Positions 9,301-16,555 of a DNA stretch of 64,000 bases are shown one piece after another. The notes beneath the pieces are model-generated. The model was not told the DNA's origin. It searched no databases and was given only the letters and a program-made list of their open reading frames with translations. The translations under genes were made by a program, and so were the position numbers. This stretch comes from Nocardioides kribbensis. Its GTDB lineage: Bacteria > Actinomycetota > Actinomycetes > Propionibacteriales > Nocardioidaceae. The DNA is taken from assembly GCF_015070375.1 (NCBI RefSeq), contig NZ_JADCLL010000001.1, forward strand, positions 126,501-190,500, written 5' to 3'. Every line of letters starts with the position of its first letter. Position 1 is the first letter of the stretch.

Positions 9301-9476
9301 CCCACCCCGGCGGCCAGGCCCCGCACCAGCCCCGGGGTCCGCGCGAGCGACACCGCGCCCCGCGCCCCCGCCGTCGTACGCCGCACCGCGCGCACCACCC
9401 GGTCGGCGGGTGCCGGCGCGCGGCCGGGGGCGGCGGGTCGGGCGGGGTCGGTCGCCGCGGAGGGCTCGGGGTCCAT
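6342..9476 (-). CDS. Three-domain protein: SRPBCC-like, thiolase-like, enoyl-CoA hydratase
   Basis: A single uninterrupted frame of 1044 residues. Residues about 1-260 end in an SRPBCC/polyketide-cyclase-like module (LMDIPAEARWRVEA, TGPMGITLALWLRV). Residues about 267-775 resemble the non-canonical acetyl-CoA acetyltransferase (thiolase-like) proteins: PVIVGVGQ, QSSPFGGDGGQ and LTFAGGPGNNYGSHA, without the usual nucleophilic cysteine motif. After a GTGSGTGSG linker, residues about 793-1044 are a crotonase: GGTFCAGMDL and ALAGGCELVLAADL form the oxyanion hole, with GLPEARRGL near the active site. A role in acyl-CoA or sterol/fatty acid degradation is inferred. The divergent TetR gene may control it. 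ATG 9476 lies 6 nt after a TATGTT hexamer; GTG 9482 is the alternative. Confidence 0.8.
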   Translation of the reverse strand: MDPEPSAATDPARPAAPGRAPAPADRVVRAVRRTTAGARGAVSLARTPGLVRGLAAGVGEGLAARVGLAGSARSGPEEVAGPGEHGVLDPDAAMPAPEGLDGFARRVSAARSVPSPAAAVVELMHSTGALASWLTLHAAYRGEVPEVLAEGDALRQQILLMDIPAEARWRVEAADEHGLALRGTGPMGITLALWLRVAPTDGGSVVRLDAGLDGAPLRGPVGTTATRSVEAALASSLVALSEALSGAAPAGPRLRVGSAPVLHRASGRMLEASTPVIVGVGQVVQRDPDPVARPDRDPVALAVEALRLAAEDSGAALDLLAAADHVYAVPSASWTYADQAALVAAGVGATPVATVQSSPFGGDGGQLVVNDAAEAVAEGRAHVVLLAGAEAGATVSRAQALGIELDWPRQPEGTAPTRTVGVDRVANTEAETGVGLGAPVYVYALLESAVRRRLGRSAGEHLKHVTRLWSRFSGVAAANPYAWSPHRVAAEDLATPAPDNRAVSAPYTKLLCANLQVDLATGTVLTSVAAAEAAGVPQERWVFVHAGASAHDEWFVSERDDLSRSPAIAAIGAAALAHANASIEDVDLVDLYACFPSAVEIGADALGLPLDDPDRPLTVTGGLTFAGGPGNNYGSHAVATMVPLLRARPAALGLSTSLGWYATKHALGLYSATPPERPFAHLRPVVDRPPRRPVLASYAGPAVVEAATVPYDRSGEPEAVVASLLTPAGERVLVRSEDPALVTAMLDDVLLGAEVEVAVGTGSGTGSGEERLVVTAPGRPGSTPAPLPAAPRPPVRTERRGAVLVVTLDRPEVRNAVDARTAEALEQAVDDAEADPGVRAIVLTGAGGTFCAGMDLRAAARGELPVTAGRGPLGLTGRPPTTPLVVAVEGAALAGGCELVLAADLVVAAQDATFGLPEARRGLVAAAGGMVRARERLPRNVAMELVLLGEPVDAPRLHALGLVNRLVAPGDALEEAVALAARIAGNAPLSVALGKRVVDESPGWAPAEAFERQGELASAVLLSDDAREGVEAFAERRDPVWRGR

Positions 9477-9482
9477 GCCCAC

Positions 9483-9488
9483 AACATA
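9483..9488 (-). promoter_or_regulatory. Leaderless -10 box, thiolase-crotonase fusion
   Basis: TATGTT read leftward, 6 nt before ATG 9476. Confidence 0.6.
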
Positions 9489-9495
9489 CCGTCGG

Positions 9496-9523
9496 CCTGG
9501 ACTGTTTGTGACCCTGGACCGTT
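9496..9523. promoter_or_regulatory. Direct repeat in the divergent TetR promoter region
   Basis: CCTGGACTGTT (9496-9506) and CCTGGACCGTT (9513-9523) are an 11-bp repeat with one mismatch, 17 bp apart. The second copy touches the -10 box of the TetR gene. They are operator candidates for the TetR protein. Confidence 0.35.
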
Positions 9524-9528
9524 AGCCT
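9523..9528 (+). promoter_or_regulatory. Leaderless -10 box, TetR gene
   Basis: TAGCCT lies 6 nt before ATG 9535. Confidence 0.55.
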
Positions 9529-9534
9529 GGCCCG

Positions 9535-10224
9535 ATGACCGCGACCCGCCCGTCACACCCGCGGCGCAGCCAGGCCGAGCGCAGCGCGGCCACCCGGACC
9601 CGTGTGCTCGACGCGACCGTGGCCTCGCTGCTCGAGAAGGGCCACGCCGCCACCACGCTGGCCGAGGTGCAGCAGCGCGCCGGGCTGGCCCGCGGCACGC
9701 TGCTGCACCACTTCCCCACCCGGGCGGCGCTGATGGTGGCGGTCGTCGAGGAGGTCGCCGCCCGGCGCCTCGGGGTGCTCGGTGAGCGGGCCGGCGCCGA
9801 GGCCCGCGCCAGCGCCCATGAGCGGACCGGCCCGCAGACCGGCCCGCAGACCGACACGCGGACCGACCCGCGGACCGGCTGGGACGCGGCGGTCGACCTC
9901 GTGCAGGCCGACCTGGCCGACCCCGTCTTCCTGGCCGTGCTGGAGCTGTGGGTCGCCGCACGCACCGACCCCGACCTCAGGTCGGTGCTGGGCCCGGTCG
10001 AGCGCCGGGTCTTCGCCACGGTGCACGCCACCGTGGCGGGGGTCGTCGGCGACGAGGACCCCCGCGTCGCGACCCTCGTGCAGTTCACCGTCGACCTGCT
10101 CACCGGCGCCGCGATGACCCGGCTCGTCGATCCCAGTGGCTCCGCGCAGGCGCGGGTCGTGGAGCGGTGGCGACGCGCCCTCCCCGTGCTCCTCGGCCGC
10201 GCCGACGCCGACACCTGGCTGTGA
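9535..10224 (+). CDS. TetR/AcrR family transcriptional regulator
   Basis: A 229-residue regulator. Residues about 12-65 are the TetR helix-turn-helix (TRVLDATVASLLEKGHAATT, then VQQRAGLARGTLLHHFPTR). The rest is an all-helical ligand-binding domain. A five-unit 12-bp tandem repeat (9822-9881) encodes a Thr/Gly/Pro/Gln-rich insert between ligand-domain helices. It is divergent from the acyl-CoA fusion gene with only 58 bp between starts, so it probably represses that gene and itself. The ligand is likely an acyl-CoA or related acid (inference). Confidence 0.85.
   Translation: MTATRPSHPRRSQAERSAATRTRVLDATVASLLEKGHAATTLAEVQQRAGLARGTLLHHFPTRAALMVAVVEEVAARRLGVLGERAGAEARASAHERTGPQTGPQTDTRTDPRTGWDAAVDLVQADLADPVFLAVLELWVAARTDPDLRSVLGPVERRVFATVHATVAGVVGDEDPRVATLVQFTVDLLTGAAMTRLVDPSGSAQARVVERWRRALPVLLGRADADTWL
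9822..9881 (+). repeat. 12-bp tandem repeat inside the TetR gene (5 units)
   Basis: Units follow GCGGACCGGCCC with small changes. The length is a multiple of three, so copy-number changes would keep the frame. Confidence 0.7.
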
Positions 10225-10320
10225 CCCGCCCCCGACCGGTCCCCACCCGGGCCCGGCCGGCGCCCGACACGCGCGGCGGGCCCCGCCGCCCGCCGCTCCC
10301 CGGCGGCGGGCGCGGAGGTG

Positions 10321-10326
10321 CATACT
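10321..10326 (+). promoter_or_regulatory. -10-like box, GDPD gene
   Basis: CATACT lies 7 nt before GTG 10334. It departs from TANNNT at the first base, so it is a weaker example of the leaderless pattern. Confidence 0.4.
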
Positions 10327-10333
10327 CACGCCC

Positions 10334-11203
10334 GTGACCCGACGCCCGCGCCCCTCGGCCGCACCGCGGGCGTCGCGGGCCGACGCGGTGCCGGCGTACC
10401 TGCGGGAGGGCACCACGGGCGCCGGGCCGACCCGACCGGTGCTGGCCTTCGCCCACCGCGGCGGGGCCTTCCACCCCGAGATCGAGGGGCTGGAGAACAC
10501 GCTGGCGGCCTTCCGCCACGCCGCCGACCTCGGCTACCGCTACCTCGAGACCGACGTGCACGTGACCCGTGACGGCGTCCTGCTGGCCTTCCACGACAGC
10601 GTGCTCGACCGGGTCAGCGACCAGCGCGGCGCGATCTCCTCGCTGAGCCTGGCCGAGGTCCGACGGGCCCGGGTCGGCGGCCGGGAGCAGGTGCCGACCC
10701 TGGCCGAGCTCTTCGACGCCCTGCCCGGGGCCCGCTTCAACGTCGACCTCAAGTCCGACGGCGCCGTCGAGGCGCTCGCCGACTTCGTGGCCGACCGGGG
10801 GGCGTGGGACCGGCTGCTGGTGGGCTCGTTCTCCCCGCGGCGGCTGGGCCGCTTCCGCCGCCTCACCGGCGGGCGCGTGGCCACGTCGGCCCACCCCGTG
10901 GAGGTGGCGGTGTGGCGGCTGTGCCCCAGCGCGCGCCTCGCCGACCTGCTCACCGGACGGCGGGTCGCCGCCCTCCAGGTGCCGCGGGAGCGGCGGTGGG
11001 GCCGCTGGCGGCTGCAGGTCGTGACCCGCTCCCTCGTGCGCCGGGCGCACGCGGCCGGCAAGCACGTGCACGTGTGGGTCGTCGACGACCCCGAGGAGAT
11101 GACCGCGCTGCTCGACCTCGACGTCGACGGCCTGATGACCGACCGCACCGACGTCCTCCGCGAGGTCCTCGTGGCGGCGGGGCGGTGGAGGGAGCCCGCA
11201 TGA
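10334..11203 (+). CDS. Glycerophosphodiester phosphodiesterase
   Basis: A 289-residue GDPD TIM barrel. The family signature is clear: FAHRGGAF, GLENTLAAF, YLETDVHVTRDGVLLAFHD, and FNVDLKS for the metal/acid residues, ending with VWVVDDPEEM and GLMTDR. It hydrolyses glycerophosphodiesters to glycerol-3-phosphate and an alcohol. There is no signal peptide, so it is probably cytoplasmic. The stop overlaps the start of the MFS gene by 4 bp (ATGA), so the two form an operon. Confidence 0.88.
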   Translation: MTRRPRPSAAPRASRADAVPAYLREGTTGAGPTRPVLAFAHRGGAFHPEIEGLENTLAAFRHAADLGYRYLETDVHVTRDGVLLAFHDSVLDRVSDQRGAISSLSLAEVRRARVGGREQVPTLAELFDALPGARFNVDLKSDGAVEALADFVADRGAWDRLLVGSFSPRRLGRFRRLTGGRVATSAHPVEVAVWRLCPSARLADLLTGRRVAALQVPRERRWGRWRLQVVTRSLVRRAHAAGKHVHVWVVDDPEEMTALLDLDVDGLMTDRTDVLREVLVAAGRWREPA

Positions 11204-12621
11204 GCACCGACCCCGAGCAGTCGACCGGCGCCCCGCGCGGCGTCGCCGACCTGCGCCCGCTGGAGCGGCGGCGCGAGCAACGGGCCTGGAGCTGGTACGA
11301 CTGGGCCAACTCCGCCTTCTACACCTCGGTGCTGACGGTGCTCTTCGCGCCGTACATGATCACCGTCGCCGGCCGGGCCGCCGGCTGCCCCGACCCCGAC
11401 GAGACCTGCAGCCGCACCGTCTCGCTGCTGGGGCTCGACCTGGCCGCCGGCTCGCTGCCGGCCTACCTGACGACCTTCGCCACCATCGCCAGCGCCTTCG
11501 TGCTGCCCGTGGTGGGGGCCTTCGTCGACGGCTCGGCGCACAAGAAGCGCCACATGGCCGGCTTCGCGTGGGCCGGCGCGCTCGCCGGGTCGCTGCTGTT
11601 CTTCATGGAGGGCGACGACTGGCAGCTCGGCGCGGTCGCCGTGGTGGCCGCGAGCATCCTCGGCGGCTGCTCGCTGGTGAGCTACTACGCGATCCTCGTC
11701 GACATCTCCACCGTCGAGGAGCGCGACCGGGTCTCCTCGCGCGGCTGGGCCTGGGGCTACCTCGGCGGAGGTCTGCTGCTCCTGCTCAACCTCGTCGTCG
11801 TGCTGGGCCACGACGCCTTCGGCATCGGCACCGAGCTCGCCGTGCGCCTCTCGATGCTCTCGGCGGCGCTGTGGTGGGCGGGCTTCACGATCGTGCCCTT
11901 CGTGCGGCTGCGCGACCACCAGCCCTCCCCCGAGGCGCCGTCGCGCGAGGGCTCCCTCGTGCAGCGCAGCTTCGGGCAGCTGTGGACCACGATGCGCGAG
12001 CTGCGCGGCTACCCGATGACCATGACCTTCCTGATCGCCTACCTCTTCTACAACGACGGCATCCAGACCGTCATCGCGAGCGCCTCGACCTACGGCTCCA
12101 AGCAGCTCGGGCTGAGCCAGACGGTGCTCATCGCGACCATCCTGATGATCCAGTTCGTCGCCTTCGGCGGTGCGCTGCTCTTCGGCCGGCTGGCCTCCAC
12201 CCACGGGGCCTACCGGTGCCTGCTGTGGGGCACGGTCGGGTGGATGGCCATCGTCGTCGCCGCCATCGCCCTGCCCGCGGGCGACGTCGGGCTCTTCGTG
12301 CTCACCGGCGCCGCCATCGCGGTCGTCATGGGCGGCACCCAGGCGCTGTCGCGCTCGTTCTTCAGCCTGCTGATCCCCCGCGGCCGTGAGGGGGAGTACT
12401 TCGCGCTCTACAACGCCGCCGAGCGTGGCACCTCGTGGTTCGGCACGCTGCTCTTCGGCCTGGTCTTCCAGCTCACCGGCTCCTACCGCCCCGCCATCTT
12501 CGCCCTCCTGGTGTTCTTCCTGCTGGGCTTCCTGGTGCTGCTGCGCCTCGACCCCCGGCGCGGCATCGAGGAGGCCGGCAACACCGTGCCGGCCTCGCTG
12601 CTGCGGCGGTCGGCGGCCTGA
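11200..12621 (+). CDS. MFS transporter, UMF1 (Atg22-like) family
   Basis: A 473-residue membrane protein with about 12 hydrophobic spans. The N-terminal WSWYDWANSAFYTSVLTVLF signature is typical of UMF1-family permeases, whose substrates are poorly known. A cysteine pair occurs in an early external loop (GCPDPDETC). The start ATG overlaps the GDPD stop. Co-expression with a GDPD suggests transport of a glycerophosphodiester-related compound, but this is inference only. Confidence 0.85.
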   Translation: MSTDPEQSTGAPRGVADLRPLERRREQRAWSWYDWANSAFYTSVLTVLFAPYMITVAGRAAGCPDPDETCSRTVSLLGLDLAAGSLPAYLTTFATIASAFVLPVVGAFVDGSAHKKRHMAGFAWAGALAGSLLFFMEGDDWQLGAVAVVAASILGGCSLVSYYAILVDISTVEERDRVSSRGWAWGYLGGGLLLLLNLVVVLGHDAFGIGTELAVRLSMLSAALWWAGFTIVPFVRLRDHQPSPEAPSREGSLVQRSFGQLWTTMRELRGYPMTMTFLIAYLFYNDGIQTVIASASTYGSKQLGLSQTVLIATILMIQFVAFGGALLFGRLASTHGAYRCLLWGTVGWMAIVVAAIALPAGDVGLFVLTGAAIAVVMGGTQALSRSFFSLLIPRGREGEYFALYNAAERGTSWFGTLLFGLVFQLTGSYRPAIFALLVFFLLGFLVLLRLDPRRGIEEAGNTVPASLLRRSAA

Positions 12622-12702
12622 GGGGCTCACCCGCCGCCCGGGCGCCGCATCCTGAGAGGCGACTGTGAATCCGCGGGGGTGAGCCGCGTCGCGGTGTTTT
12701 CC

Positions 12703-12728
12703 GGAATTGTCCGGACCTCAGTACCGTT
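12703..12728 (+). promoter_or_regulatory. Sigma-R/sigma-H-type promoter of rbpA
   Basis: GGAAT (12703-12707), an 18-nt spacer, then GTT (12726-12728) exactly match the GGAAT-N18-GTT consensus used by the thiol-stress ECF sigma factors SigR (Streptomyces) and SigH (mycobacteria). rbpA is a known SigR target in S. coelicolor. The leader to the ATG would be about 110 nt. Confidence 0.7.
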
Positions 12729-12845
12729 GATCACTTCGTGAGACCGGCATCGCGACGGCCGCTGCGTTCCCGCGGCCCACGGCGACCGTGCCGTGCTTCG
12801 GCCTCACGTCAGACCACCCGGGGGACAAAGAACTGGAGGTGCCTC

Positions 12846-13232
12846 ATGGCTGAGCGCACGTTGCGCGGAGCGCGACTCGGAGGACAGAGCTTCGAGGACG
12901 AGCGTGGCATCGAGTTCGCGGCCCGCCAGCAGGTCGGCTACCGCTGCCCGCAGGGTCACGGCTTCGAGATCACGATGTCGGTCGAGGCCGAGATCCCGGC
13001 GGTGTGGGAGTGCCCGCGCTGCGGCGCCGAGGCGCTGAGCACGTCGGGCATCGAGAAGGAGGTCAAGGCCGAGAAGCCGGTGCGCACCCACTGGGACATG
13101 CTGCTCGAGCGCCGCTCCGAGAAGGAGCTCGAGGACATCCTCAAGGAGCGCCTCGAGCTGCTGCGCGGCGGCGAGATCGGCCCGGCCCACCTCCACCGCG
13201 CCAACGCCAAGAAGCGCCAGGCCTCCGCCTGA
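12846..13232 (+). CDS. rbpA: RNA polymerase-binding protein RbpA
   Basis: A 128-residue protein matching RbpA throughout: MAERTLRGARLGGQSFEDE at the N-terminus, a zinc-ribbon-like core with CPQGHGFEI and CPRCG, and the sigma-interacting C-terminal helix (MLLERRSEKELEDILKERL). RbpA binds RNA polymerase with the principal sigma factor, stabilises promoter complexes and is linked to rifampicin tolerance. GGAGGT precedes the ATG. It is convergent with fxsA; rbpA, ppm1 and fxsA are also neighbours in mycobacteria. Confidence 0.95.
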   Translation: MAERTLRGARLGGQSFEDERGIEFAARQQVGYRCPQGHGFEITMSVEAEIPAVWECPRCGAEALSTSGIEKEVKAEKPVRTHWDMLLERRSEKELEDILKERLELLRGGEIGPAHLHRANAKKRQASA

Positions 13233-13238
13233 CGCCCG

Positions 13239-13266
13239 CGCGGGTCCGGCTCCGGCCGGACCCGCG
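13239..13266. terminator. Hairpin between rbpA and fxsA
   Basis: An 11-bp perfect stem (CGCGGGTCCGG with its complement) around a 6-nt loop between the two convergent stop codons. It could serve both transcripts. Confidence 0.6.
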
Positions 13267-13275
13267 ACGCGGCGA

Positions 13276-13848
13276 CTACTCGTCGTCGACGACCTCGCCC
13301 CGGACCACCGGCCCCTGCGGCCCCGGTCCGGGGCGTCGTGCGTCCGGGCGGGGTGCGCCCGGGAACCCACCCGGGAAGCCGCCGGGTCCGGCGGGTCCGC
13401 CGGCCACGCCACCCACCAGGCGGCGTGAGAGGAGCGTGGTGAGCACGCCGCGGAAGAGCGGGCGCGTGATCGGCAGGATGAGCAGGATGCCGAAGACGTC
13501 GGTCACGAAGCCCGGGCTCAGCATCAGCGTGCCGCCCAGCACGACCAGCCCGCCGTCGGCCAGCTCGCGCGCGGGCATGCGCCCGGCCTCCAGCGTGGCG
13601 CGCATCGCCCGCCACGCGCGCGCCCCCTCGCGGCGGATGAGCCACCCGCCGAGGATGCTGTCGAGCACCAGCAGCAGCACGGTCCAGCCCACGCCGATGA
13701 CCTGGCCGACCTGGATCAGCACGTAGATCTCGACGATCGGCATCACCACGAAGGCGACCACGAGCAGCAGCGCCCAGGGCCGGCGCCGGCCGGCGCCCGC
13801 GCTGCCGGGTCGCCCGCCGGGCCGGGGCGCGCCGCCGGGCTGGCTCAC
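13276..13848 (-). CDS. fxsA: FxsA family membrane protein
   Basis: A 190-residue protein with a Pro/Gly-rich N-terminus. An FxsA domain follows, with two membrane spans (LLLVVAFVVMPIVEIYVLIQ and WTVLLLVLDSILGGWLIRR), the conserved LADGGLVVLGGTLMLSPGFVTD segment, and a long Gly/Pro-rich tail. E. coli FxsA lets cells exclude phage T7 poorly when overproduced; its normal role is unclear. The GTG start overlaps the ppm1 stop by 4 bp, so it is the last gene of lnt-ppm1-fxsA. Confidence 0.85.
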   Translation of the reverse strand: MSQPGGAPRPGGRPGSAGAGRRRPWALLLVVAFVVMPIVEIYVLIQVGQVIGVGWTVLLLVLDSILGGWLIRREGARAWRAMRATLEAGRMPARELADGGLVVLGGTLMLSPGFVTDVFGILLILPITRPLFRGVLTTLLSRRLVGGVAGGPAGPGGFPGGFPGAPRPDARRPGPGPQGPVVRGEVVDDE

Positions 13849-14657
13849 GGGTGGCCCGCCCCGCTGCGCGCGCGGCGCGAGCGGCCCGACCCGGCGGTGC
13901 GGGCGCGGCGGCGGCGTACGGCCTCGGTCAGCTGGCGGCGCCGCTCGCGCAGGCCCCACTCGGTGACGCGCCGCAGCGACTCCGAGGCCACGGACCCGCT
14001 CATCTTGGAGTCGCCGCGCACGCGCTCGACGAACTCGATCGGCACCTCGCGCACCCGCAGGCCCGCCCGCAGCGTGCGGGCGGCGAGGTCGGTCTGGAAG
14101 ACGTAGCCCGTCGAGGCGACCGTCGACAGGTCGATCTTCTCCAGGGTGGTGCGCCGGAAGACCCGGAAGCCGGCGGTGGCGTCGCGCACCGACATGCCCA
14201 GGAGCAGGCGCACGTAGAGGTTGCCCCCGCGCGAGAGCGCCTGGCGGTGCCACGGCCAGTTCACGACCGAGCCGCCGGGCACCCAGCGCGAGCCGATCAC
14301 CAGGTCGGCCTGCTGGAGCGCGTCGAGCAGGGCGCCGAGCTGCTCGGGCTGGTGGGAGCCGTCGGCATCCATCTCGCCGATGACGTCGTAGCCGGCGCGC
14401 AGCGCGACGTCGAAGCCGTGCAGGTAGGCCGCTCCGAGGCCCTCCTTGGCGGTGCGGTGCACCACGCTGACGCGGGGGTCGGCCGCGGCCAGGCCGTCGG
14501 CGATGTCGCCGGTGCCGTCGGGCGACCCGTCGTCGACGACGAGCACGTCGACGTCGGGCTGCGCCCGGCGCAGCCGCCCGACGATCCAGGCGATGTTCTC
14601 GGCCTCGTCGTAGGTCGGGACGACCATGACGACGCGGCCGAGTCCGGCGATGCTCAT
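13845..14657 (-). CDS. ppm1: Polyprenol monophosphomannose synthase
   Basis: A 270-residue GT2 glycosyltransferase of the DPM1 type: VVMVVPTYDEAENI, VLVVDDGSPDGTGDIAD, GEMDADGSHQPEQL (DXD metal site), GSRWVPGG and DATAGFRVFRR. It transfers mannose from GDP-mannose to polyprenyl phosphate, giving the donor for periplasmic mannosylation of glycoproteins and lipoglycans. No membrane spans are seen; the C-terminus is very basic. In M. tuberculosis this domain is fused to Lnt, while here the two genes overlap by 4 bp (ATGA). Confidence 0.9.
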   Translation of the reverse strand: MSIAGLGRVVMVVPTYDEAENIAWIVGRLRRAQPDVDVLVVDDGSPDGTGDIADGLAAADPRVSVVHRTAKEGLGAAYLHGFDVALRAGYDVIGEMDADGSHQPEQLGALLDALQQADLVIGSRWVPGGSVVNWPWHRQALSRGGNLYVRLLLGMSVRDATAGFRVFRRTTLEKIDLSTVASTGYVFQTDLAARTLRAGLRVREVPIEFVERVRGDSKMSGSVASESLRRVTEWGLRERRRQLTEAVRRRRARTAGSGRSRRARSGAGHP

Positions 14658-16234
14658 GCGGGGCCTCGTTCGCTCGAGTGGCCGGCGAGCGCGGGCGCGC
14701 TCCCGGAGGTGCGGTGCGTGAGTGTGGGGCGACGACGATACGGGACGACGGCCGCCAGGAGTCCGAGGAGCGACGCCAGGATGCACAGCCGGGCCACCCA
14801 CGGCCCGACCCTGACCCCCGGGGTGACGGTGCTGGTGAGCCCGACCTCCGAGACCAGCACGGCGGTGGTGCGGGGGTCGGCGGTCTCGACGACCTCGCCG
14901 GTCGGGGAGATCACCCCAGAGACGCCGTTGGTGGAGGCCACCACCGTCCAGCGCCCGGTCTCGATCGCCCGCAGCCGCGTGATCGCGAACTGCTGGTCGA
15001 TCTGGTCGGTCTGGATGAAGGTGGCGTTGGAGGTCTGCACGGTGAGCAGCTCCCCGCCGCGGGTCACCTGGGCGTAGATGCCGTCGTCGTAGGCGATGTC
15101 GAAGCAGATGGCGTCGGCCACGCTCACCCCGGCGACCTCGAGCGGCTCCACCCGCGTGCCGGCCCGCATGTCGCGCTGGATGCGGGCCAGCTCGCCGAAG
15201 TTGACGTCGAGCAGCTGCCGGAAGGGGATGTACTCCCCGTAGGGCACCGGGTGCCACTTGGTGTAGCGCTCCCCCGCGCCGCTGACCGGGTCCCACACGA
15301 TGCCCTGGTTGAGCACGTGGTCGGGGCCGTCGTCGACCAGCCCGCCGACCACGACCGGCACCCCGATCGCGCCGACCGCCCGCTCGATCCCGGTGCGCGT
15401 CGTGACGTCGCTGAAGGGGTCGACGGCCGTGGAGTTCTCCGGCCACAGCACGAAGTCGGGACGGGCCACCTCGCCGCGCGCGACGTCGGCGGCGAGGTCG
15501 ACGGTGGCCTGCACGTGGTTCTCGGTCACCTGGCGGAAGTCGTAGAGCACGTCGTTGCCCAGCGGTCCGGGCACGTCGCCCTGCACGGCGGCGACCGTCG
15601 CGGTGCCCGGGGCCTCGTCGAGCTCGCGCGCCCCTGCGTCGTACGGCGCGAGCGCCGGCACCGCCAGCAGCGCGACCAGGCCCGCCAGTGCTCCGCCCGC
15701 CGCGAGCCGGGAGCGGCCGGTGGCCACCACGAGCCAGGCCAGCAGCGCCGAGCCGAGCGCGAGCAGCGCGCTCACGCCGACCATGCCGACCCACGGCAGC
15801 GAGGCTGCCACGGGGGTGTCGACGACCGCGAAGGCCAGCCGGCCCCAGGGCATGCCGCTGAAGGGCCAGCCGCTGCGCACGACCTCCGCGGCCACCCAGG
15901 CGGCGCCCGCCCACAGCGGCCAGGCGCCCCGTGTGCGCGGGGCTGTGGAGAGCCGTGCGACCGCGGCGCCGAGGGCGGCGTAGAAGAGCGCCTCCACCAC
16001 CGACAGCGCGATCCAGGCGGGCACGGCCACGGCGCGCATCCACCAGATGTGCACCAGGTAGAAGGACAGCCCGAAGGCGAGGCCGACCACCAGCCCGCGC
16101 CGCGCCGACAGGCCGTGGGCGCAGACGAAGAAGGCGGCCACGGCCAGCGGCAGCACCGCCGGCACCGCGACCGGCTCGAAGGCGAGCGAGAGGGCGGCAC
16201 CGGCGAGGAGGGCGCCCAGGCTCCGGATCAGCAC
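14654..16234 (-). CDS. lnt: Apolipoprotein N-acyltransferase
   Basis: A 526-residue protein with an N-terminal membrane region of about seven spans, then a nitrilase domain. The Glu-Lys-Cys catalytic triad appears in LWPENS, TKWHPVPYGEYIPF and ICFDIAYDD. A last membrane span sits near the C-terminus (VARLCILASLLGLLAAV). Lnt adds a third acyl chain to the N-terminal cysteine of lipoproteins. GTG 16234 was chosen because TACCGT lies 6 nt upstream and VLIRSLGALLAGAAL opens the first span. It heads lnt-ppm1-fxsA. Confidence 0.92.
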   Translation of the reverse strand: MLIRSLGALLAGAALSLAFEPVAVPAVLPLAVAAFFVCAHGLSARRGLVVGLAFGLSFYLVHIWWMRAVAVPAWIALSVVEALFYAALGAAVARLSTAPRTRGAWPLWAGAAWVAAEVVRSGWPFSGMPWGRLAFAVVDTPVAASLPWVGMVGVSALLALGSALLAWLVVATGRSRLAAGGALAGLVALLAVPALAPYDAGARELDEAPGTATVAAVQGDVPGPLGNDVLYDFRQVTENHVQATVDLAADVARGEVARPDFVLWPENSTAVDPFSDVTTRTGIERAVGAIGVPVVVGGLVDDGPDHVLNQGIVWDPVSGAGERYTKWHPVPYGEYIPFRQLLDVNFGELARIQRDMRAGTRVEPLEVAGVSVADAICFDIAYDDGIYAQVTRGGELLTVQTSNATFIQTDQIDQQFAITRLRAIETGRWTVVASTNGVSGVISPTGEVVETADPRTTAVLVSEVGLTSTVTPGVRVGPWVARLCILASLLGLLAAVVPYRRRPTLTHRTSGSAPALAGHSSERGPA

Positions 16235-16550
16235 GCGACCACGGTACGGGGCGTGCCCCGGCAGAGGTACGGAAGGATCCCGGCGCCCTTCGGTCCAGCC
16301 CGGGCGAGACCGGCTGCCGCGGCCGCGCTGTTGTCTAGGGGGACCAGGATCCTTCCGTGCCCACTCCCGCGGAGCGGACCGACCTCCGCGAACAGCGTCG
16401 GACAGGTGCGTGGCACCCACACCCTCCGACACGGCCACTCGGACGTCGGTCCGACTCCCGCGATCTGCGCGAGCGGACGGCACACGATGGCTTTCGGCGC
16501 GCTCGGGTGTCAACCGATCGCTGACCTGCGACGACGCGCGTCTGCGCAGG
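16235..16550. other. 316-bp non-coding, structured spacer upstream of lnt
   Basis: No gene is supported here. It holds the lnt -10 box at its left end, a 12-bp perfect inverted repeat (ACGGAAGGATCC at 16269-16280 and its complement at 16347-16358), a short palindrome-like CGGACGTCGGTCCG, and a hairpin at its right end. Its length is unusual in this compact sequence. It may contain a long-range promoter, an RNA element or a decayed gene. Confidence 0.5.
16241..16246 (-). promoter_or_regulatory. Leaderless -10 box, lnt
   Basis: TACCGT read leftward, 6 nt before GTG 16234. Confidence 0.55.
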
Positions 16551-16555
16551 TCAGC
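16520..16555 (-). terminator. Hairpin at the end of the TetR gene
   Basis: GCTGACCTGCG (16520-16530) pairs with CGCAGGTCAGC (16545-16555), an 11-bp stem with a 14-nt loop. It overlaps the stop codon of the leftward TetR gene. Confidence 0.5.

Noticed and set aside
12624..12685. GGCTCACCC and GGGTGAGCC as a terminator after the MFS gene
   Set aside because: The arms are 9 bp but about 44 nt apart with no stable inner stem, so this is too weak to call.
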